The notes: generated from the sequence alone by a model not told the origin. A stretch of 64,000 nucleotides of DNA from Hydrogenovibrio sp965140365 (GCA_965140365.1 OZ223196.1); one strand, 5' to 3'. Positions 34,500 to 44,515 are shown, counted from the first letter of the stretch. Program-made: numbers and translations.

Positions 34500-35621
34500 A
34501 TGTCTGATTTAGACCGTTTAACATCTTGGCTGACTTTACATTTTGCGCGTATCAACGCGAAACAGTTGTCGGAAATTGACGCTTTTTTCGGCAGCTTGGA
34601 ACAGGCGGTTTCCGCGCCGGAATCGGCTTGGCGTGGGGCCCAAGTGTTGAAAGAGAAACAATTGGACCGGTTGTTTGAGCCAGGCCTGGCCGAAAAGGTC
34701 ACTCAGGCGTTGGAATGGGTCGAACAGCCGAATCAGCATATATTGACCCTGGCGAGTGATGATTACCCGCCGTTATTGAAGCAGATTCCCGATCCGCCGC
34801 CGGTATTGTATGTGCGTGGAAACCGAACGCTGTTGTCCGACCCGCAGTTGGCGATAGTGGGCAGCCGTAATGCGTCCAAGCAGGGGCGGTTGACGGCGGA
34901 AGACTTTGCTCAGTACTTGGCCAGCGTGGGGTTGACCATTACCAGCGGTTTGGCGTCCGGCATTGATAAAGCGGCGCATGAAGGTGCTTTGAAAGCGCAA
35001 ACCAAAGTGAGCGGGCCGCAAGGCACGACCATCGCGGTGGTGGCGACCGGGTTGGATCGAGTGTATCCGGCCGTGAATCGCGAACTGGCGCATCGGGTGG
35101 CCGAAACCGGTGCCATAGTGTCGGAATACCCGCTGGGCACGCAGCCTTTGGCGCATTTTTTTCCGCAGCGTAACCGCATTATTTCCGGGTTGAGTTTGGG
35201 CACTTTGGTGGTGGAAGCGGCCTTGAAAAGCGGTTCCCTGATTACGGCGCGGACGGCGTTGGAACAAGGGCGGGAAGTTTTTGCCGTGCCCGGTTCCATT
35301 AATAACCCTCAAGTAAAGGGCTGCCATCAATTGATTCGTCAAGGTGCTAAGTTGGTGGAGTCGGGGCAGGATATTTTGGAAGAATTGTCTCCCATGTTAC
35401 AGCCCGCATTGTTTCCCGAAGACGTGCTTGCGTCGGAAACGGAAGCGGTTTCATCTCAACAGGGGTTGCTGAAATACATTGAGTTCGATCCCATTGGTTT
35501 AGATGAATTGGCTGTGCTGAGTAAATTGCCGGTGTCGGACATTCAAAGCCAGTTGTTGATGCTGGAATTGAGTGGCGACATCGAAGCCTTGTCTGCCGGG
35601 CGCTGGCGGCGCCTTCGTTAA
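34500..35621 (+). CDS. dprA: DNA processing protein DprA (Smf)
   Basis: The 373-aa product has an N-terminal SAM-like domain, a Rossmann-like core (LAIVGSRNASKQGRLTAEDFA, GLTITSGLASGIDKAAHEGAL, VVATGLDRVYPAVNRELA, FPQRNRIISGLSLGTLVVEA, SGSLITA) and a C-terminal winged-helix domain. It loads RecA onto incoming single-stranded DNA in natural transformation. It lies divergent from def. A palindrome copy lies at 34680-34689. A second, distant DprA-like protein is encoded in the island at 60298. Confidence 0.93.
   Translation: MSDLDRLTSWLTLHFARINAKQLSEIDAFFGSLEQAVSAPESAWRGAQVLKEKQLDRLFEPGLAEKVTQALEWVEQPNQHILTLASDDYPPLLKQIPDPPPVLYVRGNRTLLSDPQLAIVGSRNASKQGRLTAEDFAQYLASVGLTITSGLASGIDKAAHEGALKAQTKVSGPQGTTIAVVATGLDRVYPAVNRELAHRVAETGAIVSEYPLGTQPLAHFFPQRNRIISGLSLGTLVVEAALKSGSLITARTALEQGREVFAVPGSINNPQVKGCHQLIRQGAKLVESGQDILEELSPMLQPALFPEDVLASETEAVSSQQGLLKYIEFDPIGLDELAVLSKLPVSDIQSQLLMLELSGDIEALSAGRWRRLR
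34680..34689. repeat. CCAGGCCTGG palindrome inside dprA
   Basis: An exact copy, in frame as Pro-Gly-Leu, in the poorly conserved N-terminal part of DprA. Confidence 0.75.
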
Positions 35622-36526
35622 GCCGGGTGCTTGAGCTTTCGGGTCAGGCAGCGCACTTGGCGTCCGCCGTCGAGATAGGTGAGTTCGTCGAAACTCAGTT
35701 TGTTGGCCATCATAATACCGCGCCCGTGGTTGTCCATGGCACGTTCCAGTGAGAATTCCAGATACTCTTCAAAATCGAAACCTTTTCCCATGTCGGTAAT
35801 GGTGACGGTCAAAGCGTCCTGATTGCGGCGTAAATCCACGGACACGAATTTGGTCGCATTTTCCGGTAAGGCCAAGCGACGTTTGATTTCGTCGGACAAT
35901 TGGCATTCCCGAATCAACTCGGTTTTTTCATCGTATGTAATGCCGAGGTTGCCATGTTCAACGGCATTGACCATCAACTCCAGAAAGCCGATGCCGATGC
36001 TGTTCGGGTCATCGGTCAGTAAAGCGATGAAGCTGGAGAGGTGCTTAGCTTCGTCAATGGTGCGCACCTCGAAACGACCGTCGGTAATCAGCGGAAAGGC
36101 CTTGTGAATGCCTTTGAGGGTGGTCAGGATATCTTTATGATTTTGGAAGTCTTTTAGCGCCGCATTAACAACCGAAATCAAGGTTTCCTTGGTAATTGGT
36201 TTGATTAGGTAGTAGAATGCGCCAGCATTAATCCCGCGTTGAATTTCCGCTTCACTATTGGCGGTGGTTTGCAGGATAAAGGGAATTTTTTTGTACTCGG
36301 CGTGCTGTTTGAGCTCTTCGAGTAATTGGATGCCGTCTTTATTGGGCATCAGGTAGTCGGAAATGATGCAGTGGAAAAAATCGTGCGGTTTCCGACGGAT
36401 GAGCTGTGAGGCTTCTTCGCCATCATTGGCCAGGAACAGGTTGACGTCCTCGGTTTTGAGGAAGCTTTGAAGCAGTTTTTGACTGACCAGGTCGTCTTCA
36501 ACGATCAATAGGTTGGCTTTTTTCAT
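35618..36526 (-). CDS. Response regulator with RsbW-like ATPase output domain
   Basis: The 302-aa product has a receiver domain (about 5-125, phospho-acceptor in CIISDYLMPNKDG) and a C-terminal HATPase domain of the anti-sigma or serine-kinase type (about 155-295). The ATPase has an N-box in ELMVNAVEHGNLGI, a G1 box in VTITDMGKGFDF and GRGIMMANKLSFDEL. It may control a partner-switching pathway by phosphorylation of an anti-anti-sigma factor, none of which is seen here. Its stop overlaps the convergent dprA stop by four bases. Confidence 0.82.
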   Translation of the reverse strand: MKKANLLIVEDDLVSQKLLQSFLKTEDVNLFLANDGEEASQLIRRKPHDFFHCIISDYLMPNKDGIQLLEELKQHAEYKKIPFILQTTANSEAEIQRGINAGAFYYLIKPITKETLISVVNAALKDFQNHKDILTTLKGIHKAFPLITDGRFEVRTIDEAKHLSSFIALLTDDPNSIGIGFLELMVNAVEHGNLGITYDEKTELIRECQLSDEIKRRLALPENATKFVSVDLRRNQDALTVTITDMGKGFDFEEYLEFSLERAMDNHGRGIMMANKLSFDELTYLDGGRQVRCLTRKLKHPA

Positions 36527-36751
36527 GTGCTGGCCTTAATTGACTAATACCCTTCCGGTTGGTGAATTGTTGGCGGAATACCGAATTTTGGCTAGCTTAA
36601 CACTTTTCGGGTGAAGGCGACCAGTGATAAATAGGTCGTATTTAGACGTAGTGATGAACATGCGTTTGAAAACATTCAAATAAAAGATTGCAATTATTAG
36701 GCTTTTTTTGCACTCTTAAAAAAATAACGTGACTGAAAACAGAGAAAAAAT

Positions 36752-39178
36752 ATGACGAATTTGGTGATAGTGGAGTCTCCCGCTAAAGCTAAGACAATTG
36801 AGAAATATCTGGGCAAAGGCTTTACCGTCCGTTCCAGCTATGGCCACATCCGCGATATTCAGAAAAAAGGGATGGGCATCGATATCGAGAACGGTTTTCT
36901 GCCGAATTATGAAATTTCGCCGGATAAGAAAAAAACCGTCACCGAGCTGCGCAAACTGACCAAAGATGCGGAAACTGTCTGGCTTGCAACGGATGAGGAC
37001 CGCGAGGGAGAGGCGATTGCCTGGCACCTTGCGGAAGCCTTGAAACTGGATGTGAATACCACGAAACGCATCGTGTTCCATGAAATTACCAAGTCGGCGA
37101 TTCAAAAAGCGATTGCCGAACCGCGTACGGTGGACATGGATTTGGTGGAAGCACAGCAGGCCCGGCGAATTCTGGACCGTATCGTGGGCTTTGAACTTTC
37201 TCCGATTTTGTGGAAAAAAATCCGCACCGGCTTGTCGGCCGGGCGCGTGCAATCGGTCGCGGTGCGTTTGATTGTCGAACGTGAGCGTGAAATCGATGCC
37301 TTTGAATCGGATTTCGTTTACCGCTTGGCGGGTGAATTGACGATTTTGGATGACAATCAACAGGCGGTTGGCACGGTTGAAGTCAAGCGCAGTGCGGCGT
37401 TCAAAACCGAAGACGAAGCGAAGGCTTACCTGGAACAGGTGAAACAGGCCGCTTTGTCGGTGGGGCAGCTGGAAGAGAAACCGGCCAAAAAATCCCCGAA
37501 GGCACCGTTTACGACTTCCACTTTGCAGCAGGAAGCCTCGTCGAAGCTCGGTTTTTCCGTTAAGCAGACCATGATGATTGCACAGCGCCTGTACGAGTCC
37601 GGGAAAATTACTTATATGCGTACCGACTCGGTGAATTTGTCGGAAGAAGCCATTGCCAAAGCGCAGCAGACCATTACCGGCGATTACGGTGCGGATTATT
37701 CGAACCCGCGCCGTTACAAAACCAAAAATGCCGATGCACAGGAAGCGCACGAGGCGATTCGTCCGACGGATTTTTCCGTTAAGGAAGTCACTGGCGAACG
37801 CAATGAACAGCGTTTGTATCAACTGATTTGGCGTCGCGCGATTGCTTCGCAAATGTCGGATGCGCAATTGAAGCGTACCAGCGTCGATATCCAAATTTCC
37901 AACTTGCCGGATGAAAAGTTAACGGCAAAGGGTGAAGTCATCACCTTTGACGGGTTTTTGAAAGTCTATAACCTGGACGATGAGGCCAAAGAGGGGCAGT
38001 TGCCGCCGTTGAGCATTGGCCAGGCATTGCGTCTGGGGCGTTTGTCGGTCCGTCAAAGCTTTTCCCGGCCACCGGCGCGCTATAACGAAGCCAGTTTGGT
38101 ACGCACCTTGGAAGAAATGGGCATCGGGCGGCCTTCGACTTACGCACCCACCATCGACACGGTTCAGCAGCGTGGTTATGTGGTGAAGGAAGACCGCGAA
38201 GGCCGCCAACGCGATTACCGACAATTGACCTTGTCGGCGGATGGCATCGTGGCAGAAGACTTGACCGAGACCACCGGCACCGAGAAAAACAAACTCTTCC
38301 CGACTGACATTGCCGGTATCGTCACCGACTTTCTGGTGAAGCATTTCGGCGATGTGTTGGATTATCAATTCACCGCGTTGGTGGAGTCGGAATTTGACAC
38401 CATTGCACAGGGGCAGGAATCCTGGCAGGAAATGTTGACTAAGTTCTACCAACAGTTCCACCCGCGTGTCGATGCGGCGGAAGACGTGTCGCGTGAAGAA
38501 GCCGGGCAATCCCGTGCCTTGGGAACCGACCCGAAAACCGGCAAACCGATGTTTGTCAAAATCGGGCGTTTCGGCCCTTATGTACAATTGGGCGATGGTG
38601 AAAACGACGAAAAGCCGACGTTTGCCAGCCTGATGCCAGGGCAGAAAATGGACACCTTGAAGCTGGAAGAGGCGTTGGAGCTGTTTAAGTTGCCACGTGA
38701 AGTCGGCGAAATGCCGGAATCTTTCTCGGCCAAAGCGGTGGACGGTACCGAATTTTTGGTGGAAAAGGGGCAAATTCTGATTGCCAAACAAGGACCTTTC
38801 GGGCCTTATTTGGAATACGGTCCGAAAAAATATGCCCCCATTAAAGGCTTCGATCCGTTGAGCATTACGCTGGAAGAGGCGGCCGCCTTGGTGGAAGCGA
38901 AAATTCAAGCCGAAGCGGATAAGATTATTAAGGTCTTTTCGGGCACGGATGTGAAAATTCTGAAAGGGCGTTGGGGGCCGTATATTACCGACGTGTCCAC
39001 CAAGAAAAATGCCAAAATTCAAAAGGATGAAGATGCCTTGGCGTTGACGCTGGAAGAGTGCGAGAAGCGTTTGGACGAAGCACCGGAACCGAAAAAGCGG
39101 GGCCGTGGTGGCGCGAAAAAAGCGCCGGCGAAAAAGGCGCCCGCCAAGAAAAGTACTCAGACGAAGGCGAAAAAATAG
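36752..39178 (+). CDS. topA: DNA topoisomerase I
   Basis: The 808-aa product is a type IA topoisomerase. The Toprim domain starts TNLVIVESPAKAKTIEKYLG and includes ATDEDREGEAIAWHL. The active-site tyrosine is in ITYMRTDSVNLSEEAI (about residue 290). The C-terminal part carries repeats of the FGPYVQLG and GPFGPYLEYG type in place of zinc fingers, and ends in a lysine/alanine-rich tail. It relaxes negative supercoils. A 30-base palindromic terminator follows 37 bases after the stop. Confidence 0.95.
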   Translation: MTNLVIVESPAKAKTIEKYLGKGFTVRSSYGHIRDIQKKGMGIDIENGFLPNYEISPDKKKTVTELRKLTKDAETVWLATDEDREGEAIAWHLAEALKLDVNTTKRIVFHEITKSAIQKAIAEPRTVDMDLVEAQQARRILDRIVGFELSPILWKKIRTGLSAGRVQSVAVRLIVEREREIDAFESDFVYRLAGELTILDDNQQAVGTVEVKRSAAFKTEDEAKAYLEQVKQAALSVGQLEEKPAKKSPKAPFTTSTLQQEASSKLGFSVKQTMMIAQRLYESGKITYMRTDSVNLSEEAIAKAQQTITGDYGADYSNPRRYKTKNADAQEAHEAIRPTDFSVKEVTGERNEQRLYQLIWRRAIASQMSDAQLKRTSVDIQISNLPDEKLTAKGEVITFDGFLKVYNLDDEAKEGQLPPLSIGQALRLGRLSVRQSFSRPPARYNEASLVRTLEEMGIGRPSTYAPTIDTVQQRGYVVKEDREGRQRDYRQLTLSADGIVAEDLTETTGTEKNKLFPTDIAGIVTDFLVKHFGDVLDYQFTALVESEFDTIAQGQESWQEMLTKFYQQFHPRVDAAEDVSREEAGQSRALGTDPKTGKPMFVKIGRFGPYVQLGDGENDEKPTFASLMPGQKMDTLKLEEALELFKLPREVGEMPESFSAKAVDGTEFLVEKGQILIAKQGPFGPYLEYGPKKYAPIKGFDPLSITLEEAAALVEAKIQAEADKIIKVFSGTDVKILKGRWGPYITDVSTKKNAKIQKDEDALALTLEECEKRLDEAPEPKKRGRGGAKKAPAKKAPAKKSTQTKAKK

Positions 39179-39215
39179 CCGGTTTTTAACCGAGAATCTT
39201 GACGCCTAATTCAAC

Positions 39216-39245
39216 CCAAAACCGACCAGGCCTGGTCGGTTTTGG
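39216..39245 (+). terminator. Terminator of topA built on the CCAGGCCTGG palindrome
   Basis: A perfect 30-base palindrome, made of CCAAAACCGA, CCAGGCCTGG (39226-39235) and TCGGTTTTGG, lies 37 bases after the topA stop. It gives a strong stem followed by T residues. It is symmetric, like the copy at 154-177. Confidence 0.82.
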
Positions 39246-39365
39246 TGTTTTTATGGCCGGGTTTTCGTTTGGTGATGAATTTTCCGATTGTCGTTTCGAT
39301 TACAGTAAAATACCCCATAGAATTCAAGAATAACCCCCTACCGTAACTAAAGAGATGAAAAGAGC

Positions 39366-41132
39366 ATGAAGCAGCAGGTTGCAGAAATTTTGTCGCAAGT
39401 GATTGAGCAGTTGAAACAAGACGGCGTACTGGAGGCGGATTTTCAACCCCGCCTAACGGTTGAAAACACCCGAGACAAATCACATGGCGATTTTGCGACC
39501 AATCTGGCGATGATGTTGACCAAAGTGGTTGGTCAGCCACCACGCGCGGTGGCGCAGATGATCATCGATCGCTTGCCGGCGTCCGACTTTGTCGAGAAGG
39601 TGGAAATCGCCGGGCCGGGTTTCATCAATTTCTTTGTGCAGGATGCCGCCAAGTTTGACGTGGTCGAAACCGTGTTGAAAAACGGCGAGGCTTACGGCCA
39701 ATGCAACGTCGGCCAAGGCCGTTCCGTGTTGGTGGAATATGTGTCCGCCAATCCGACTGGACCCTTGCACGTCGGACACGGTCGCGGCGCGGCTTATGGC
39801 GCTTGTGTGGCGAATTTGCTGTCGGTCGCCGGGTTCAATGTCTCCAAAGAATATTACGTCAATGATGCTGGTCGTCAAATGGACATACTGGCGGCGTCCA
39901 CCTGGTTGCGTTATTTGCAGGCCTGTGGCGAAGAGCTGACCTTTCCGAGCAACGGTTACCAAGGCGATTATATTAATGAAATCGCGCAGACATTGAAGGA
40001 CGCTGAAGGGGGGCGCTATCAGCGTTCGGCGGAAGACGCCTTTGCGAATGTTCCGGCGGATGAAGGCGCGGCGGAAGACGGTGACAAAGAAAAACACATT
40101 GACGGTTTGATTGAAAATGCCAAAGCGTTGTTGGGGCCGGACGACTATCGCGCGGTCTTTGAAGTGGCACTGAACCGTATTCTGGGTGATATTCGTGACG
40201 ATTTGTCGGGGTTTGGTGTCGAGTTCGACAATTGGTTTTCGGAGCGCTCTCTGATGGATTCCGGTGTCATTGACGCTGCGTTGGAAAAATTACAGCAAGC
40301 TGGCAAAATTTATGAACAAAACGGCGCCTTGTGGTTCCGCTCCACCGATTACGGTGATGAAAAAGATCGTGTGGTGGTGCGTGAAAACGGGCTGAAAACC
40401 TACTTTGCGTCCGACATCGCTTATCATTTTAATAAGCTAGAACGCGGTTTCGATGTGTTGATTGACATCTGGGGGGCGGACCACCACGGTTATGTGCCGC
40501 GAGTTAAAGCGGCGATGCAGGCGCTGGACACCAACCCGGACGCCTTGGAAGTTTTGTTGGTGCAATTTGCGATTTTATATCGTGGCGGCGAGAAGTTAGC
40601 GATGTCGACGCGTTCCGGTCAGTTCGTGACTTTGCGCGAACTGCGAGACGAGGTGGGGTCGGATGCGGCACGTTTCTTCTACGTACAGCGTAAATCGGAA
40701 CAGCATATGGATTTCGATTTGGATTTGGCGAAGTCGCAATCCAATGAAAACCCGGTGTATTACATTCAGTACGCCCACGCGCGGATTTGTCAGGTCATGG
40801 CATCCTCCGAGGAACGTGGGTATGTTTATGACCAGGCATCAGGCCTGGCCAATTTAACGAAACTGGACTCGGAAGCGGAAGCCGATTTGGCAACGCAATT
40901 GGCGAAATATCCGGAAATCATCGGCCGGGCGGCTCAGGTTTATGAACCGCATCAAATCGCCTATTATTTGAAAGACTTAGCGCATGGGCTGCACTCCTAT
41001 TACAACGCGACCCCGTTTATCGTGGAGGAGGCCGAGATGCGCAATGCGCGTTTGACCTTGATTTTGGCTGTGCGTCAGGTGTTGCGAAACGGGTTGGCGT
41101 TATTGGGCGTATCGGCACCGGAAAAAATGTGA
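39366..41132 (+). CDS. argS: Arginyl-tRNA synthetase
   Basis: The 588-aa product is a class I synthetase: Arg-N domain at the start (about 5-90), the HIGH-type motif in PTGPLHVGHGRGAAYG (about 130), the KMSKS-equivalent LAMSTRSGQFVTL, and a DALR anticodon-binding C-terminus (ARICQVMAS through LGVSAPEKM). It charges tRNA-Arg. It precedes an FtsN-like SPOR gene, a common neighbour. Confidence 0.95.
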   Translation: MKQQVAEILSQVIEQLKQDGVLEADFQPRLTVENTRDKSHGDFATNLAMMLTKVVGQPPRAVAQMIIDRLPASDFVEKVEIAGPGFINFFVQDAAKFDVVETVLKNGEAYGQCNVGQGRSVLVEYVSANPTGPLHVGHGRGAAYGACVANLLSVAGFNVSKEYYVNDAGRQMDILAASTWLRYLQACGEELTFPSNGYQGDYINEIAQTLKDAEGGRYQRSAEDAFANVPADEGAAEDGDKEKHIDGLIENAKALLGPDDYRAVFEVALNRILGDIRDDLSGFGVEFDNWFSERSLMDSGVIDAALEKLQQAGKIYEQNGALWFRSTDYGDEKDRVVVRENGLKTYFASDIAYHFNKLERGFDVLIDIWGADHHGYVPRVKAAMQALDTNPDALEVLLVQFAILYRGGEKLAMSTRSGQFVTLRELRDEVGSDAARFFYVQRKSEQHMDFDLDLAKSQSNENPVYYIQYAHARICQVMASSEERGYVYDQASGLANLTKLDSEAEADLATQLAKYPEIIGRAAQVYEPHQIAYYLKDLAHGLHSYYNATPFIVEEAEMRNARLTLILAVRQVLRNGLALLGVSAPEKM

Positions 41133-41176
41133 TCATGGACGTCACGTTCTTTGGTCAGAAGGTAGGATAAACGGTT

Positions 41177-41881
41177 ATGAGGCAATATACTCGGGATTAT
41201 CGTCATGGTCACAGCCAGACGCGTCAACCGTATCAGCGAAAATCCCAGATGGCCGAACCGGAAACGGAGGCGCCGCAGACCTCGTCAAAATGGGTGTGGG
41301 GGTTGGCTTTGTTGCTGTCCGTGGCCTTGTTTGGCGGTTTTTTCGTGGTGCAACACTTTGCACATCATGGGGTAAAATCCGAGTCGCCAGTCACGGAGGT
41401 TGTTGAAACGGTGACGGAATCGGTGTCGCCGGAACCGCCGGCTGAGGAATCCGGGGCACTCACTGAGAAGGTCGCAGACGAATCAACGGAAGTGCCTTTG
41501 GTCGTGGAAAGTTTGCCGATGGCCAAAGCGCAAGCTGAAGCGGAAACGCCGTTGCAATACACTTTTTACGATGGCCTGGCGAAGACTGAAGTGGTGGTGG
41601 ATGTCGAACCGATTTCCGTAAAACTCAATGCCCCTTATTATATTCAGGCCGGCACCTTCGGGTCACGAGACATGGCACAAAAAGAACAAGCGCGTTTAAA
41701 AACGCACGGTCAGGATTTGACGATTTCGACGGTTACCTGGAAAGGACGGGTTTATTATCGTTTAAGAGTTGGGCCTTATGATGACCGCTTGGAAATGAAC
41801 AAAAAACGTAATGAATTGCGTTCGCTTGGGGTGGATACTCTGCTGATTAAATCCCGCCCGAAAACCGATGCGGCCGGGTAA
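41177..41881 (+). CDS. SPOR-domain membrane protein (FtsN-like)
   Basis: The 234-aa product has a short basic cytoplasmic N-terminus, one transmembrane segment (about 38-58, VWGLALLLSVALFGGFFVV), a long acidic/proline periplasmic linker and a C-terminal SPOR domain (about 150-228: YYIQAGTFGSRDMAQKEQAR, YYRLRVGPYDDRLEM). SPOR domains bind denuded peptidoglycan at the division septum. Location after argS fits FtsN. It is short for FtsN, so another SPOR protein is possible. Confidence 0.8.
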   Translation: MRQYTRDYRHGHSQTRQPYQRKSQMAEPETEAPQTSSKWVWGLALLLSVALFGGFFVVQHFAHHGVKSESPVTEVVETVTESVSPEPPAEESGALTEKVADESTEVPLVVESLPMAKAQAEAETPLQYTFYDGLAKTEVVVDVEPISVKLNAPYYIQAGTFGSRDMAQKEQARLKTHGQDLTISTVTWKGRVYYRLRVGPYDDRLEMNKKRNELRSLGVDTLLIKSRPKTDAAG

Positions 41882-41922
41882 TCCGGGTGGTTGTTCTCAC
41901 GCGTATTGTATTGACGTTGTCG

Positions 41923-42987
41923 TCAGTCTTGCGCAGCGTTTTCCACGTCTTCCAAGTCCTGCTCGGTGACCACCCGATTACGTCCTTGGGTTTTGGCTTT
42001 GTAAAGGGCATCATCGGCCCGTTTAATCCAGTCTTCGATGGTTTCCTGATTTTCGCCACGATAAACCGCTACACCAAAGGACGCGGTGATTTGCCCTAAG
42101 TTTTTTTCGGAATCTTTGCGTTTCAATTTAGCGTTTTCAATGCCGTGCCGGATGTCTTCGGCACGTTGTGCGGCTTGTTCTATGTCGGAATGCGATAACA
42201 GCACGGCAAATTCTTCTCCGCCGTAACGGCACAGCGTTTCGGTATCGCCTTTGGTTTTTTTCATTAAATTGGCGTAATAGCGCAGTACACTGTCGCCGAC
42301 CAAGTGACCAAAGGTGTCGTTAAAGCGCTTGAAGTGGTCGATATCGGTGAGAATCAAAGCCAGTTGTTCGGGTGAGTCTTGCGTTTCATCGACCAGGTCG
42401 CGAATCGCGTTATTGAAGGCTTTTCGGTTGCCGATTTCGGTCAGTTCGTCGGTGAGGGTTTCGGCTCGCGCTTCGATGAGTTCTTGGCGAAGACGCAGGA
42501 TTTCATCGTTGCTGTCCATCATTTCACGATGGAATTCTTCGCTGGATTTTTTCATCGAAGAAGCGGTATTTAACACCGAATGGGTGAGTTCTTTCAGTGT
42601 TTCCGCATCCATGTCTTGTGTGGACAAGGTATTGGTGTAGCTGTCGAGCTCCTGCGTGTGCTGTTCGAGTTTGTCGCTCCAGGCGTTCATGCGCTTAACG
42701 ACCAGATTGATCAGGCGTTTGAAGGCGCGGTCAAAGTCGTTGCCGCTTTCGTCGTCGGCAAAATACTCATCGTAAAGGCGACGCCCGAGTCGGTCGTTGT
42801 AGCCGAATGGGTCTTGTAAGGCATTGTCCATTTCCTGGCGGAATTTTGGGTGATTGCCTTTGTAGTACTGATACCAGATAAAGTAATTGAGCGGAGTTGG
42901 ATTGATACCCTGTTCTTCGAAAATATCAATGAGCTGAACGAAAATACGTTGAGCCTTTTCGGGGGCGTCTTTAATGTCTAACAACAT
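41923..42987 (-). CDS. Diguanylate cyclase (GGDEF)
   Basis: The 354-aa product has a helical N-terminal region (about 1-175) with a coiled coil near the end, and a complete GGDEF domain (about 185-345) with DIDHFKRFNDTFGHLVGD and an intact GGEEF signature in CRYGGEEFAVLLS. It should make c-di-GMP. No transmembrane segment is present, so it is cytoplasmic. The N-terminal region is not recognised as a named sensor domain. Confidence 0.88.
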   Translation of the reverse strand: MLLDIKDAPEKAQRIFVQLIDIFEEQGINPTPLNYFIWYQYYKGNHPKFRQEMDNALQDPFGYNDRLGRRLYDEYFADDESGNDFDRAFKRLINLVVKRMNAWSDKLEQHTQELDSYTNTLSTQDMDAETLKELTHSVLNTASSMKKSSEEFHREMMDSNDEILRLRQELIEARAETLTDELTEIGNRKAFNNAIRDLVDETQDSPEQLALILTDIDHFKRFNDTFGHLVGDSVLRYYANLMKKTKGDTETLCRYGGEEFAVLLSHSDIEQAAQRAEDIRHGIENAKLKRKDSEKNLGQITASFGVAVYRGENQETIEDWIKRADDALYKAKTQGRNRVVTEQDLEDVENAAQD

Positions 42988-43145
42988 CCTGAAATTCCTA
43001 CCAATCGACTTTGTGGTTTGAAAGCGTTTGTTTGTGTTTGAACTGCCATTTTACACCAGAATTCCGACCGCGTTCATAGAAAAAAAAGAGCGGATGGAGT
43101 ATAGTAATTTTTACATATTTGCGGGCAAAATGCCGAGGAGACCCC

Positions 43146-43400
43146 ATGATTAATCCGAAACACATTGAGTCGCTGGTGGAAAACATCAGCGATATTTTGC
43201 CGCCAGGCCTGGGCGAATTGCCGGAAAATGCCAAACAGAATTTGAAACAGACGCTGGCCAGTACCCTAGAAAAGATGGACTTGGTATCACGTCAGGAGTT
43301 TGATATTCAAGCGGGCGTGTTGGCCAAAACCCGTGCCAAATTAGAGGCGTTGGAAAAACAGGTGGCCGAATTGGAAGCTAAGCAGTCGGTGGATTCCTAA
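43146..43400 (+). CDS. ubiK: Ubiquinone biosynthesis accessory factor UbiK (YqiC)
   Basis: The 84-aa product matches the UbiK/YqiC (BMFP) family: an N-terminal amphipathic segment (MINPKHIESLVENISDIL) and a C-terminal coiled coil (LAKTRAKLEALEKQVAELEAK). It assists ubiquinone synthesis and can bind membranes. I start it at ATG 43146 because GAGGAGACCCC precedes it. It lies four bases before comM. A palindrome copy at 43203-43212 encodes PPGLGELP. Confidence 0.88.
   Translation: MINPKHIESLVENISDILPPGLGELPENAKQNLKQTLASTLEKMDLVSRQEFDIQAGVLAKTRAKLEALEKQVAELEAKQSVDS
43203..43212. repeat. CCAGGCCTGG palindrome inside ubiK
   Basis: An exact copy, in frame as Pro-Gly-Leu. It is the last copy before the island; none is seen from here to 64,000. 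Confidence 0.75.
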
Positions 43401-43404
43401 GCAC

Positions 43405-44514
43405 ATGACAGTGACGGGCCAATACGCAACGCTGTTATCTCGTGGTTTGTCCGGCGTACAAGCGCCGGAGGTGCAAATTGAAGTGCATGCCACTAACGGG
43501 TTGCCGAGCTTGTCGATTGTCGGATTGCCGGAAGCATCGGTTAAGGAAAGTAAAGACCGGGTACGCAGTGCGGTGATGGGGGCCGGGTTTCAATTGCCGC
43601 CGAAGCGGATGACCATTAACCTAGCACCAGCCGATATTCCTAAGCAGGGTGGGCGTTATGACTTGCCGATCGCCTTGGGTATTTTGGTGGCGACAGGTCA
43701 GCTTGCACCTGTCCGAGACTTATCAACACTGGAGTGGTTTGGCGAGCTGGGCTTAAACGGTGCTTTGCGCCCGGTTCCCGGTGTTTTACCGGCCGTGATG
43801 CAAGCGGCTCAGGCCGGGCGTACGGTCGTGGTGCCCATGGCGAATTTAGCCGAAGCGAGTCTGGTGGAAGGGGTGCGGGTATTGGGTGCGGAGAACCTAT
43901 TGTCGGTGTGCCATTACCTGGCGGACAATCGTGCCGAATTACAGGCACCGGAAACCGTTGACTTTACTTCCGCTTCTTACCTGGAAGACATGGCCGATAT
44001 TCGCGGACAACAGCAGGCCAAGCGTTTGTTGGAAATTTGTGCAAGCGGGGGACATTCTTTGTTAATGGTTGGGCCGCCGGGGTCGGGCAAAAGCATGCTG
44101 GCCTCGCGGTTGGTAACGCTGTTGCCGGATTTGCCTTTGGAACATGCGATCGAGGTGGCGTCCGTGCATTCGGTCGCCGGTAAAACGGTGGAAGTGGATC
44201 GTTTTCGGCAGCGGCAACTGGTTCAACCGCATCACACCGCGACGGCCGCCGCCATGGTAGGCGGTGGTTCGGGCTCCAACCCTAAGCCGGGTGCGGTGTC
44301 GTTGGCGCATCGTTCGATTTTGTTTTTGGATGAATTGCCGGAGTTTAATCGAGCCGTGCTGGAAGCTTTGCGGGAGCCGTTGGAAACCGGTCGCGTGGAA
44401 ATTGCTCGCGTGAACCAACAAGTGACCTATCCGGCCAGAGTGCAACTGGTGTGCGCCATGAATCCAACGCCATCCGGATTTTTCCCAGACGATGCTTTGG
44501 GACGCTGTTGTTAA
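43405..44514 (+). pseudogene. comM: comM (yifB) truncated by the island
   Basis: The 369-aa frame is the N-terminal part of ComM/YifB, an AAA+ helicase of the Mg-chelatase fold that drives branch migration in natural transformation. Present are the N-terminal Lon-like domain (LPSLSIVGLPEASVKESKDRV), Walker A GPPGSGKSM and Walker B ILFLDELPEF. ComM is usually about 500 aa. Here the frame stops right after NPTPSGFFPDDALGRC, where the conserved protein would continue toward its sensor and C-terminal domains. The break point coincides with the transposon-like end at 44506. The 3' remainder is expected beyond the window at the other island end. Confidence 0.9.
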
Positions 44515-44515
44515 C

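Noticed and set aside
34436..34702. N-terminal extension of peptide deformylase.
   Set aside because: It overlaps the divergent dprA start and is not conserved in deformylases; the ATG at 34435 gives the usual length.
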